A stretch of 64,000 bases of DNA from Myxococcales bacterium. GTDB taxonomy: Bacteria; Myxococcota_A; UBA9160; SMWR01. The DNA lies in the NCBI GenBank assembly GCA_022561775.1, contig JADFQO010000007.1:43050-107049 (forward strand). The letters are read 5' to 3'. The first letter of the stretch is position 1. Each line of letters starts with the position of its first letter. A program made the translations under genes and the position numbers. The notes under the pieces were generated by a model that saw only the letters and a program-made list of their open reading frames with translations, did not search any database and had not been told where the DNA came from. Of this stretch, positions 1 to 9,263 are shown in pieces.

Positions 1-405
1 GATGCGCTGATTGGGTGCCCTCGTCACCTCGATCGCCACCTCCAGTCGGTGGTAACCCTCCTTCTCGACGACGACTTCATGGGACCCAGGCCGCAGCAGG
101 TAACGCTCGCCGATGTGAAAACCGAACAGCGCAGTCGGCAGATCGATTTCGTCCGGGACGGGTTCGACAACCAGTCGGACCGAGACCGCGGTGAAACTGA
201 ACCAGAGCAGTACCAGTAGAAAGATTCCGATCACCCACGTCGCAACGACGGCGGGTTTCGCCCAGCTGCGCATGACCGTTGCGGAGCCCTTACCGGATGG
301 CCTGAAAGGGGTCGGCCGGATGATCTCGGGCGAGTGCTCGCGAGCCGCGCTGGCGGCGCTCTCTGCATCGGGCTCGTCTGCTCTCGAGCTCCATTTGGGG
401 CGCAT
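1..405 (-). CDS. TM + PEGA-like domain protein, partial (C-terminus runs off the window)
   Basis: Reverse-strand reading from ATG at 403-405: MRPKWSSRADEPDAESAA...MRSWAKPAVVATWVIGIFLLVLLWFSFTAVSVRLVVEPVPDEIDLPTALFGFHIGERYLLRPGSHEVVVEKEGYHRLEVAIEVTRAPNQRI; one TM helix, then a PEGA-like segment; directly follows the 424-2628 gene on the same strand. Confidence 0.7.
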   Translation of the reverse strand, partial: MRPKWSSRADEPDAESAASAAREHSPEIIRPTPFRPSGKGSATVMRSWAKPAVVATWVIGIFLLVLLWFSFTAVSVRLVVEPVPDEIDLPTALFGFHIGERYLLRPGSHEVVVEKEGYHRLEVAIEVTRAPNQRI

Positions 406-423
406 AGCGTTACCTCGCTCGAC

Positions 424-2628
424 TCAGATCTTCTCGGTGCAGCGGACTTCCACGACTGGCTGTTGCTTACCGGGAATGATGGAGATCTCGCTTCGCGTGT
501 CGCGGTAGCCGTCCCTTCGGCCGACCACGACGTAGCGGCCGGGCTTGAGTGGGACGTCGCGGCGCGCGAAGTTTCCGAGCGTTCCCATCCCGCGAATGAC
601 GACTTCGGTGACCGTATCGGACTCGAATACCACGGGAATCGGTGTCGACGCGAGTTGCACGGCGATCTCGAGAATCCGCACCTGCTCGGTGAGCTTGGGT
701 CTCCCCTTTGCGCTGCGCCGCCCAAGCTCCATCAGGTCGCGCGCCTCCTCGAGGGTCTCGGACCGAAATAGCTGGGTCGGGTCGTCGAGCAATTTCGCGA
801 TGCGCTCGGCAATTCGGGCCAGCTCGCGGTTTCGCTGGTGTCCCTCCTCGGCGAAGGAGAGATTATCCTGGGTTTCGAGGATTGTCTGGAAAAGGGACGC
901 GGCTTCGCTCCATTTTTCAGCGCCCTCCGCTAATTCAGCACGCTTTCGCAAAGACGTGATCGCGCGGGAGCTCTCGATTTGTTGCAACTGCCGCAATCCA
1001 TCCACCACCTCTGGAGAGTTTGGCCGCAGCGCGCGCGCTCTCTCGAAGTGGGTGCGTGCGGTGCCGAGATTGCCGTTGGCCAGTGAGACCACGGCGAGCG
1101 ACAGGTTCGACTCGTAGTCGTGGTCGGCCTGCGCGGTCTCGATGCGCTCGAGCGCTTCGCGCGCCGGCGCATGGTGCGGATCGATTTCGACCGCCTTCGC
1201 GTATTCACCACGTGCTGAATCCAGGGCATCGTCCGCTTCGAACGCCTTGCCGGCGCTCATGTGGGTCATCAGCGCGCCGAGGCCTTCGGCTCTGCGCGCG
1301 CCGGCGAGCGCTGTGGCATGGTTCGGCTCGATGGCGAGCGCGAGGCCGAAGGCCTCGATCGCGCGCTGTTGATCGCCCTCTTCGAGCGCGGCTGCGCCCG
1401 CCTCGAGACTGGTGGCGAGTGCGGTGCCCCGCTGTCTGGACAGCTCTTCGAAGGCCGCGAGCGCTTCGCCGTAATGCGCGTGAGCCATCGCGGTATCGCC
1501 CTGGATGAACGCTGCGTCGCCCCGGTTCTCGGCCTCCCTCGCTTTGGCGTAGTCCGTCGCCGCCCAGCGCTCGACCGCCGAGGCCTCGAGCTGCTCGCGC
1601 ATCGGGTTGAGTCGGGCCCGCATGGACTCGACGGTGGACTTGCTCTCGGTAGAGGCTTTTTTCAGTGACGGAGCGTTTTCTCCACCACCCATCTCCGCTG
1701 ATTCCGATGACAACCCCGGTGCGCCCAGGGATTCGACCCAATGGGGTAGCACGACGAAGACCACCAGCGCGGCCAGCGCAAGGACGCCCGACGCGATCCC
1801 GTACTGCAGGTTTCGCGAAGAGCCTGCGGGATCACGCCGGGTCTGCGGCGCGTCAGGTTGAACGGCGGATGCCGCGGGGGGCCGCAGCCGTGGCGCGGCG
1901 GAGAGGGTCGCATCGGGCGACCGCGCGGCGCCTTTCGAAAATACAGTCAACGCCTGTCTGATCTCGCGGAGGTCCGTGGGGCGCGCGTCACGCTGCTCGG
2001 CGTTCATGGCTCCGATGAGTTCGAGCAGGTCCTTCGGTGCGCGCTCGGGAGAAATCGTCTGCGCGATCAATACGCCGAGAGAGTAGATGTCGTCCGCTTC
2101 TCGGGGAGCTTCTCCCATGCGAACCTGCGGACTCAAGTGGTCGCTGGTCGCCGCCGCTTGCGCCACTGCGCGGAGCGCGGCAGCGATCCGAAAGTCGATC
2201 ACCCGGACGTTGCCGCGCACGTCTCGCAGAATCTTCGAGGCCTTCAGGTCACCATGCACGACGCCGAGGTCGTGGGCCGACTCGAGTGCGGCCGCGAGCT
2301 GGGCGAAGGCAACGAGTCCCTCAGCGGTCGAACGCCCGGCGAAATCGCCAATGCTCGCGCCTTCGACGTATTCGCGGCAGATGAACGGGGTGTCTTCGCT
2401 GCGGTGAAAGTCGAAGACGCGCGCGATGTGCGGATGGGCCAGCTGCCTGGCGTCGCGACACGCATCGCGCAGGATCTCCCATTGGTCTGCGAGCGGGGCC
2501 GCCAGCACCCGCAGGGCGACCAATTCACCCATCTGAACATCCTGGGCGAGGCTGACCTCGGTCGCGCCACCCGCGCCAATCGTTTTCAGTATCAGAAAAC
2601 GATCGGCGAGGCGCCGGCCTTCCATCAT
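424..2628 (-). CDS. Ser/Thr protein kinase-like (probable pseudokinase), TM, TPR repeats and C-terminal PEGA-like domain
   Basis: Kinase-like N-terminus (VVHGDLKASKIL, VIDFRIAAAL, ADDIYSLGVL), TM YGIASGVLALAALVVFVVLP, TPR repeats, C-terminal VPLKPGRYVVVGRRDGYRDTRSEI. Confidence 0.8.
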   Translation of the reverse strand: MMEGRRLADRFLILKTIGAGGATEVSLAQDVQMGELVALRVLAAPLADQWEILRDACRDARQLAHPHIARVFDFHRSEDTPFICREYVEGASIGDFAGRSTAEGLVAFAQLAAALESAHDLGVVHGDLKASKILRDVRGNVRVIDFRIAAALRAVAQAAATSDHLSPQVRMGEAPREADDIYSLGVLIAQTISPERAPKDLLELIGAMNAEQRDARPTDLREIRQALTVFSKGAARSPDATLSAAPRLRPPAASAVQPDAPQTRRDPAGSSRNLQYGIASGVLALAALVVFVVLPHWVESLGAPGLSSESAEMGGGENAPSLKKASTESKSTVESMRARLNPMREQLEASAVERWAATDYAKAREAENRGDAAFIQGDTAMAHAHYGEALAAFEELSRQRGTALATSLEAGAAALEEGDQQRAIEAFGLALAIEPNHATALAGARRAEGLGALMTHMSAGKAFEADDALDSARGEYAKAVEIDPHHAPAREALERIETAQADHDYESNLSLAVVSLANGNLGTARTHFERARALRPNSPEVVDGLRQLQQIESSRAITSLRKRAELAEGAEKWSEAASLFQTILETQDNLSFAEEGHQRNRELARIAERIAKLLDDPTQLFRSETLEEARDLMELGRRSAKGRPKLTEQVRILEIAVQLASTPIPVVFESDTVTEVVIRGMGTLGNFARRDVPLKPGRYVVVGRRDGYRDTRSEISIIPGKQQPVVEVRCTEKI

Positions 2629-2668
2629 CGCAACACGTCCCCCAAGACTCTCGCGCCTCGGGCCAGGT

Positions 2669-3940
2669 TCACCGGGGTTCGATGTCTTGCCGAAAGGGTA
2701 CCATCGGAAGCGTGTTGTCTCCGATCCAGGTCTCCTCGGTAGGTTGGCGCGGCATCATGTACACGTCGAAGATCACGGCGTTCTCGGCCTGGTAGACGTC
2801 GCGCAACAGACGTTGCCACTCCTCGTACTGGGCGGTCGCCGTTCCGGTCAATCGCACGTTCGTCGAATTGAGTTCGACCACCATGGGTTGGACTTCCGCC
2901 TGAAACGACTGTGCCAACTCGAGGAGCCCCTCCTCGTGCATCTGGCGCTGCTGGCCGAGCGCATGGATGATCTGCATCTGATACTGGATGATCACGGCTC
3001 CCGCTGCGGCTGCGCTCGCGGTTGCCGGGACACTGCCCAGCGCTCCAGTCGCCACGACCAACGCAATGGTGAGTAGGCTACCCACACCCCGCGCAATCTG
3101 CTCTCGTCGCAGCGCCTGCTTGGCAAAGAGTTCCTGGCTAGACGTCTCACGCCAGTACCAGTAGTTCGACTCGAGCTGCGAGCCGAAGTTCTGATAGTGG
3201 ATCCCCATCGTGTCGACGAACATCTCGTCGCGCAAGCGCACCTCCGCAACGCGCTCGAGCATGGGCTCGTCGAGGGCCGGAAGCCGGACGATTTCGACGA
3301 TGCCGTCTTCATCCGTCTTCAGATAGCCATCGAATACCTCGGGCGAGAGGTGCGACGCAAACTGGAGCTCAGAGATGGTCGAAATTTCCTCGAGCTGTTT
3401 GGCTTCGAGCTTCGAGCGCGCTTCGACCATCTCGTTCGCGATGGTGTTGAACATCGGCTGATGGGGATCGAGCGTCTTGTCGGCGCTTCCGTAGGATCCT
3501 TTGGCGGCTGTGATCCGGTACTTCCGCTTGAACCAGGTGTGGCCCGATGCGTCGCGCAGATGGACCAGCAGCCGGAGATCGCGCCCGTCAGAGTGCAGAA
3601 TCGTCGCCGTTACCATTACATCGGACGCAATCGGTTCGACGGGCAGAACGCTGACTGCGCCCCACTGTCCGGTCTCCTCGAGCGTCTTCTTGAGCTGATT
3701 CGGCAGCAGTTTCGCCTCCGCCTCGCGAATCTCTGGATAGAGATCCTCGGGGATCGGCTCTCCATCAGCGGGGAGGCCGGGATCGAATTCGATCACAGCG
3801 ACGTCGAGACGCGCCGCTTCCGGCAGATCGCTGGGTGCCTCGAACGCTTCCGGCGCGGTCGCGGAGGTCGTACCGATCGTCGCACACCCCACGGCGTTCA
3901 GGATCATCAGGATTGCGACTGCGTAAAGGGGGGATTTCAT
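2669..3940 (-). CDS. Putative lipoprotein of unknown function
   Basis: 423 aa; signal peptide with lipobox-like NAVGC; same strand as the neighbouring kinase-like gene. Confidence 0.6.
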   Translation of the reverse strand: MKSPLYAVAILMILNAVGCATIGTTSATAPEAFEAPSDLPEAARLDVAVIEFDPGLPADGEPIPEDLYPEIREAEAKLLPNQLKKTLEETGQWGAVSVLPVEPIASDVMVTATILHSDGRDLRLLVHLRDASGHTWFKRKYRITAAKGSYGSADKTLDPHQPMFNTIANEMVEARSKLEAKQLEEISTISELQFASHLSPEVFDGYLKTDEDGIVEIVRLPALDEPMLERVAEVRLRDEMFVDTMGIHYQNFGSQLESNYWYWRETSSQELFAKQALRREQIARGVGSLLTIALVVATGALGSVPATASAAAAGAVIIQYQMQIIHALGQQRQMHEEGLLELAQSFQAEVQPMVVELNSTNVRLTGTATAQYEEWQRLLRDVYQAENAVIFDVYMMPRQPTEETWIGDNTLPMVPFRQDIEPR

Positions 3941-3975
3941 CGCGGGTTGATTTTTTCAGAAGCCATTCGGATCCG

Positions 3976-5277
3976 CTAGTTGGTTCCGGCCTCGTTGGAA
4001 TGGCCGGCCTTCAATTGGATGCCTTTGTGTTTGCGGTATTCCTCCCAGTACCGCTCGCGTAGCACAGGATCCGTTTCCTTCATCGCGAGCTCGCGCAGCT
4101 GGGCGGCGAGGGTGTCATCGTCACTACCGCTGCCGACGTCCGGTGGCGGTCGGTAGCCCGCGCCCGCATCCGTCGGTGCGTGGGTGCTCGCGGTCGACAC
4201 GGAGGAGACATTTTCGCCACCGGTGGTTTCGGCGCGTCGGCCGTCCTCGCCGCCTCTCAGGGCAGGCGCCACCGCACTGGTTCCCTTCGCGTCGGTTCCG
4301 ATATCGCCACTAGACGCCGCGGCAGCCGAATGTTCGTGCTGGATCATCTCGTCGACCTGGCTCTGGTGTTCAGCGAGACGTTCGAGCGCTCGCTGGAGCG
4401 CTTCTCCGCTCAGCGCTTCCGTCGCTGCCCCACTTCCGCCGCGGCCGAAGGCTGCGAGCAATTCGGGCGGCACGTCGTCGATTGGAATGCCGCCGCCCGC
4501 GCTGCCCGCGGTTTCGCTCGGATCTCCCTGAGCGCTTTCGCGACCGGCGCCCCCGGCCTCGCCGCTCTCGGTCGGCGACCCCGACGCCCCTGCGCGTTGG
4601 TGGCTACCCGCGAACGCTCCCGGCCGTTCTCCGGGCTCAGCGGTCGCCCCGGCTCCCGACCCGCTGCCACTTCCCGCGGTCTCGCCCTCCGCTACCCGCT
4701 CGTCCGCACTCGGGTCCCGACCGGACCGGCTCGCGGAAGCGCCCTGCGAGTTTGCGGCGGCCGACTCGGCGCCTTCCGCCTCGCCCGCCGCTCCGGCCTG
4801 CTGCTGCGGGTGCTCCGAGCCGCGCTCGGTGTCGCCGGCGCCCGTCTGCCCGGCGGCATCCGCCGAATCCCCCCGCTCTGCGGCTTCGCCAGCGCTCCCC
4901 TCGGCGTTGGCCGCTGCCGAACTCGCTTCCTGTGCGCCGTCGGCTCGGCCGGATTCGCTCTGCACCGATTCACCGGCTTCTGCCTCGGACTCCGAAGCGG
5001 AAGCCGCGTCCGAAGTCTGCTGCGCCTGCTCGCCGGTCTCGCCGCTTTCGCCGCTCGCTTCGCCCGCTTCGCCGCTCGTGGAGGCCTGTTCTGGTGATTC
5101 CTCGGTCTGCGAGGGCGGCTGGGTCGGAACGGATGAGGGCATCTGTTGCGACGCGCAGGCCAATGGCACCGCGAGGCCGGCGGCCACGCGGAGGAACCGA
5201 CGGCGAAATTCAGCGAAATGGTTCACCCGCCGTTCCTCCCCGATACGCGTTCCCTCGTCCAACCATTCACCCTTCAC
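3976..5277 (-). CDS. Low-complexity Ser/Ala/Gly/Glu-rich exported protein (Tat-like signal with lipobox)
   Basis: RRRFLRVAAGLAVPLACASQ near the N-terminus, then a long acidic S/A/G/E-rich region; C-terminal DPVLRERYWEEYRKHKGIQLK; start codon uncertain. Confidence 0.55.
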   Translation of the reverse strand: MKGEWLDEGTRIGEERRVNHFAEFRRRFLRVAAGLAVPLACASQQMPSSVPTQPPSQTEESPEQASTSGEAGEASGESGETGEQAQQTSDAASASESEAEAGESVQSESGRADGAQEASSAAANAEGSAGEAAERGDSADAAGQTGAGDTERGSEHPQQQAGAAGEAEGAESAAANSQGASASRSGRDPSADERVAEGETAGSGSGSGAGATAEPGERPGAFAGSHQRAGASGSPTESGEAGGAGRESAQGDPSETAGSAGGGIPIDDVPPELLAAFGRGGSGAATEALSGEALQRALERLAEHQSQVDEMIQHEHSAAAASSGDIGTDAKGTSAVAPALRGGEDGRRAETTGGENVSSVSTASTHAPTDAGAGYRPPPDVGSGSDDDTLAAQLRELAMKETDPVLRERYWEEYRKHKGIQLKAGHSNEAGTN

Positions 5278-5490
5278 CCGCTACCGCCTGGTCGTCTTCC
5301 GTCCCATTCCGGGGCTGCGAAAAGTGCTCCCCTGGTTCGAAAACCCACGACCGGGTTGGGCGCGGCCCGATGCGGGCGCCGCGGCGACACCGGCCGGAAT
5401 CGGAGAGCGCGTGATGGGCTGGCTTTCAGAATACAATAGGCAACGCTCGATGGGCCAGGCGGCTCGTTGAGACTCGTGGATCAGAGGCGC

Positions 5491-6810
5491 CTATGCGTCC
5501 GCGCTTTCGCGCACTCCAGACCAGCGCATGATCGAGAGTGCGATCGTCTTGGTCAGGTCGATCAGCTGTTCGATGGTCACGAACTCGTCAGCCGAATGCG
5601 CCGACTCGATGTCGGCGCCCAGGTTGATCGTCGGGATCTGGGAGTGGTTGATGAGATGGACGCAGTCCGTCAGAGAGCCAAAGCCCATCAGTTCGGGCTG
5701 GATGCCGACGTCGGCCAATGCCTGCAGCGCGGTCTGGACGATGGGTTCGTCCTCGCTCACCTCCGCTGGATAGATCCACCCCTCGGGTCCTCCGAGATCG
5801 AGTTCGGGGGGATTCTCGCGGAGCCAGGGGTCATTGGCGGCCACGGCATCGAGCTTCTCTTCGATCTCGGCCCGTTTGTCCTTCGTGCCCGGTACGAACA
5901 TGCAGTCGAACTCGATCTCGACCTTCTCCGGGATCGTGACCGACCAATCGCCTCCGTGGATGACCGTCGGAATGATGTGATCCGGAGGCACGAGCGGGTG
6001 CTGCTTGTCGGGCTGGGTGTGCCATTGCTCGGTGGCCTCGGCCATTCCCTCGAGGACGCGCATCGCCTTGGAGATCGCGTTCACCGCGCCGCCTTCTTGC
6101 CAGTGGGGCTGAGGCTGTTCGGCGTGACCTGCGCGTCCGAACACGGTGACCCGCCCGCCCATCGAGCCGCGCACCGCGGTGCCCACCCGCATGTTCGTGG
6201 GTTCGGGGATGATCGCGGCGTCGGCCGTATAGCCCCGCTGGCAAGCGGCCAGCGTTCCCATACAGCTGGCCTCTTCGTCTGGAACGATCTGCGCGAGGAT
6301 GTCCCCCTCGAGCGCAAGGCCCGCGCGCCCGATGAACTCGAGCGCCTTCAACATCGCGGCGATGCCGCCCTTCATGTCGTTGCTGCCGCGACCGTAGATC
6401 TTGCCGTCGACGACTTCACCTCCAAACGGATCGTGCGTCCAGCTCCCGAGCAAGCCCGGCGGAACGACGTCGTAGTGTCCGTTGAGAATCAGCGATCGGT
6501 CTTCGCCGGCGCCCGGAAGTCTCCCCACCAGGATCGGCATGTTGCGCAGGTCGCGACTCTTGTCCACACCCGATCCCGGCGGCGCATCGAGTTTGGCGGC
6601 ATCGGCCTCCCAGACATCGATTTCCTGGAAACCCAGCTCGGTCAAGATCTCTTTGATGAACGCCTGATGACGGATGAACTCGTCGTGCTCGACGGATTCC
6701 GAACTCGGCGTGACGGTCTTGAAGGCGAGAAGCTCGCGCAGAAAGTCGATGACCTCCTGGTGGTTCGCGTCGATCAGATCCAAAACCCTCTGTTCCCGTG
6801 CGTCGATCAT
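5491..6810 (-). CDS. M20 family peptidase (ArgE/DapE-like deacylase)
   Basis: 439 aa; NGHYDVVPPG, GRGSNDMKGGIAAML, DEEASCMGTLA motifs. Confidence 0.85.
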   Translation of the reverse strand: MIDAREQRVLDLIDANHQEVIDFLRELLAFKTVTPSSESVEHDEFIRHQAFIKEILTELGFQEIDVWEADAAKLDAPPGSGVDKSRDLRNMPILVGRLPGAGEDRSLILNGHYDVVPPGLLGSWTHDPFGGEVVDGKIYGRGSNDMKGGIAAMLKALEFIGRAGLALEGDILAQIVPDEEASCMGTLAACQRGYTADAAIIPEPTNMRVGTAVRGSMGGRVTVFGRAGHAEQPQPHWQEGGAVNAISKAMRVLEGMAEATEQWHTQPDKQHPLVPPDHIIPTVIHGGDWSVTIPEKVEIEFDCMFVPGTKDKRAEIEEKLDAVAANDPWLRENPPELDLGGPEGWIYPAEVSEDEPIVQTALQALADVGIQPELMGFGSLTDCVHLINHSQIPTINLGADIESAHSADEFVTIEQLIDLTKTIALSIMRWSGVRESADA

Positions 6811-6844
6811 CGCAAATCTCCTTTCTTCAACCGTGATTGCGCGC

Positions 6845-7870
6845 TCAGTCGTTTCCGTCCGGGTGTCTTCGCGCGTCGTGGGATCCGGGCCGCGCCGGGC
6901 GCCGGCCGGCGCGCCAACCGTTGGGGGTGGCTCCGCCGGCTGTGCGGCGTACCATCAGCCCCGCCTCTTCGACGATCTCTGCGACGAGTTCTTCCTGGCG
7001 ATAGGCCATCAGGTGCACGCCGTGAACGCCTGCCATCTCGCGCACCTGTTGGATGATTTCGACGCAGATTTTCTTGCCCTCCGCGCGCTTGTGCTGCTTG
7101 GGTGTCTTGCGCAGGCGCTCGATGACATGATCGGGAATGTGCACGCCGGGTACGTTGCTGCGCATGAATTCCGCGGCGCGCTCCGAACGCAGCGGCCCGA
7201 CACCGACCAGGAAGTAGGCCTTTTCGTCCAGGCCGAGGTCGCACACGCGCTTCATGAAAGACTCGAGTTGCGGCACATCGAAGCAATACTGCGACTGGAA
7301 GAAGTCCGCTCCCGCTTCGATCTTCTTGGCCATTCGATGCGGCCGCCAGTCGAGCGGGGGAGCGAAGGGATTCGACGCAGCTCCCAAAAAGAGGCGAGGG
7401 CGCACGGTGATCTCGCGGCCACTCATGTAACAGCCTTCATCGCGCATGGTGCGGATCGTTCGCAGCAGTTGGATTGAATCGAGGTCGAAGACGCGCTTGG
7501 CTCCGGGTTGGTCGCCCGCAGTTACGTCGTCCCCAGTCAGACAGAGGATGTTGTGGACCCCCATCGCGGCGGCGCCCAGCACGTCCCCCTGGATCGCGAT
7601 TCGGTTGCGATCGCGGCAGGAGACCTGCATGACCGGCGAGTAACCGGCGTGGGTGAGCAGCGCGCAGATCGCAACGCTGGACATATGGCAGTGCGCGCCC
7701 GAAGCGTCCGTCGCGTTGATGGCGTCGCAGACCTGGGAGAGAACGAGTGCGGCGTCGAATACGTGGTGCGGGTCGGCGCTATCCGGCGGGTTGAGTTCCG
7801 CGGTGACGGCGAACAGGCCCGCGCGCAGGACTTTTTCGAGACGGCCATCGGATTTGGGGGGCGGTAGCAT
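6845..7870 (-). CDS. metF: Methylenetetrahydrofolate reductase, MetF family
   Basis: 341 aa; FAVTAELNPP, ILCLTGDD, KIEAGADFFQSQYCFD. Confidence 0.85.
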   Translation of the reverse strand: MLPPPKSDGRLEKVLRAGLFAVTAELNPPDSADPHHVFDAALVLSQVCDAINATDASGAHCHMSSVAICALLTHAGYSPVMQVSCRDRNRIAIQGDVLGAAAMGVHNILCLTGDDVTAGDQPGAKRVFDLDSIQLLRTIRTMRDEGCYMSGREITVRPRLFLGAASNPFAPPLDWRPHRMAKKIEAGADFFQSQYCFDVPQLESFMKRVCDLGLDEKAYFLVGVGPLRSERAAEFMRSNVPGVHIPDHVIERLRKTPKQHKRAEGKKICVEIIQQVREMAGVHGVHLMAYRQEELVAEIVEEAGLMVRRTAGGATPNGWRAGRRPARPGSHDARRHPDGND

Positions 7871-7873
7871 CGC

Positions 7874-8362
7874 CTAACCCCCTGCCCTCGGAGTGTCGCC
7901 CCAGCCCGCAGGCGTGACCCTGTCCTTGCCCGTCATCAAATTGACCCACGCCGAGCTTCCCTCGAGCTGGCGATCGACCGGTGGTTGCAGGATATGCAAT
8001 TCATCTTTGTAGGTCGTCATCATCTGGGAGCGCTCGAAGGCCTCGACCCAGATACAGCGCATCTCGGGCTCGACCTCGCAATGGCCGTTTGGGCGCACGC
8101 CTCCACAGGGTCCGTTTCGAAGGTTCTTCGGGCAGGTCATCGGGCAGGTCATGCCCGTCGAGTGGAGAATGCACTGTCCACACATCTTGCAGTCGAAGAT
8201 CCGGCGCTTCGTGAACTCCTCGGGCGCGGAGAGCCAACGGGCGAGGCGCTTCTCTCCGACCATGCGAATTGCGAATTTGAGCTTCATCGCGATCCACAAG
8301 TTCGCCTTGTAGCCCACCGCGAGCAGGCGCGGATGATTCTGTAGGCGGCGTGCCAGGCCCAT
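7874..8362 (-). CDS. metV: Methylenetetrahydrofolate reductase C-terminal/MetV-like Cys-rich protein
   Basis: CKMCGQCILHSTGMTCPMTCPKNLRNGPCGGVRPNGHCEVEPEMRCIWVEAFERS; adjacent to metF. Confidence 0.8.
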   Translation of the reverse strand: MGLARRLQNHPRLLAVGYKANLWIAMKLKFAIRMVGEKRLARWLSAPEEFTKRRIFDCKMCGQCILHSTGMTCPMTCPKNLRNGPCGGVRPNGHCEVEPEMRCIWVEAFERSQMMTTYKDELHILQPPVDRQLEGSSAWVNLMTGKDRVTPAGWGDTPRAGG

Positions 8363-8421
8363 CGGTTGGTCGTTCCTCGAATCATCGACCTTTGCGCGGA
8401 ATTGAAGTCCGCGCGAAGGTG

Positions 8422-9105
8422 TCAGCTGCCGCGACTCCGGCGTCGCCCCCGTCTGCGCCCGTTTTCAGCCGGCTGCGACTCCATCGGCGTCTTGGGGGTC
8501 GGAAGGGTCACTACTTTGGCGAGCTCTGTAAAGGGGTCCCTCCCGTTGGGAATCGCCATCGCGTGAACGAAGTGGTCTTGAAACGCCGGTTCGATCGCGG
8601 TCTCGATCTTCTCGATGGTGCGAACCTTGGCTTCGATGACGCCCCGCACGCTCCCGTCGAGAAGTGCTGCGACGGCTCCGGTCCCCGCGGCGTTGCCCGC
8701 AGAAGAAACTTCGGAAAGCACACAGTCGGGGATCATCCCGAGTACCATCGCGTATTTCACGTCGATGTTGCTGCCGAACGCACCCGCGAGTCGGATTCGA
8801 TCGACCCGATCGATGCCGAAGTGATCCATCAAGAGGCGCACACCCGCGTAGAGCGCTCCCTTTGCCAGCTGTATCGCTCGGACGTCGTTTTGCGAAACGC
8901 TGATCAGTGGCGAGCCTTCGTGGAGCACGTAGCGGAACGTGCGCTCGTCCTGGGTGACCCGCGAAGTGCGCTCGCGATACGCGCCGTCGATGCGGCCGTC
9001 CCTGTCGATGACGCCCGCGAGAAAGAGTTCGGCGACGACTTCGATGATGCCGGTCCCACAGATCCCCGTGATCCCGATGCCTTCGAGCGCCGCGTCGAAA
9101 CCCGG
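8422..9105 (-). pseudogene. C-terminal remnant of RACE/RamA-like corrinoid-activating ASKHA ferredoxin
   Basis: Frame runs open from 9105 to the stop at 8422: PGFDAALEGIGITGICGTGIIEVVAELFLAGVIDRDGRIDGAYRE...LHEGSPLISVSQNDVRAIQLAKGALYAGVRLLMDHFGIDRVDRIRLAGAFGSNIDVKYAMVLGMIPD; N-terminal part absent, break coincides with the repeat start at 9106. Confidence 0.75.
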
Positions 9106-9178
9106 TGTAGCCCGTCAGGGGAAGTCGGACATTGGGGTGATCTAGGCTAAGAGACACTTTACGGGATCTGCGATCCCG
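9106..9178 (+). repeat. ~73-bp dispersed repeat, copy 1 (candidate IS/MITE terminus)
   Basis: TGTAGCCCGTCAGGGGAAGTCGGACATTGGGGTGATCTAGGCTAAGAGACACTTTACGGGATCTGCGATCCCGG; nearly identical to 63902-63974. Confidence 0.85.
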
Positions 9179-9263
9179 GACGCATAAATCCAGCTGAAAG
9201 ATGGGATTTTGGCAAGGGGTGCGCGGCTGATTTGGCGTGCTGGCGAAATAGGCCCGTGTCCGC

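Noticed and set aside
4180-5100. GC-rich repetitive-looking DNA considered as a tandem repeat array
   Set aside because: Irregular, explained by biased Ser/Ala/Gly/Glu codon usage in the minus-strand CDS rather than fixed-length units.
5467-7056. 529-aa plus-strand ORF opposite the M20 peptidase
   Set aside because: Shadow ORF; peptidase motifs are on the minus strand.
8465-9157. 230-aa minus-strand ORF beginning inside repeat copy 1
   Set aside because: Out of frame with the RACE-like remnant; its N-terminal MSLSLDHPNVRLPLTGY is just the translated repeat, also seen in the 63687-63995 ORF.
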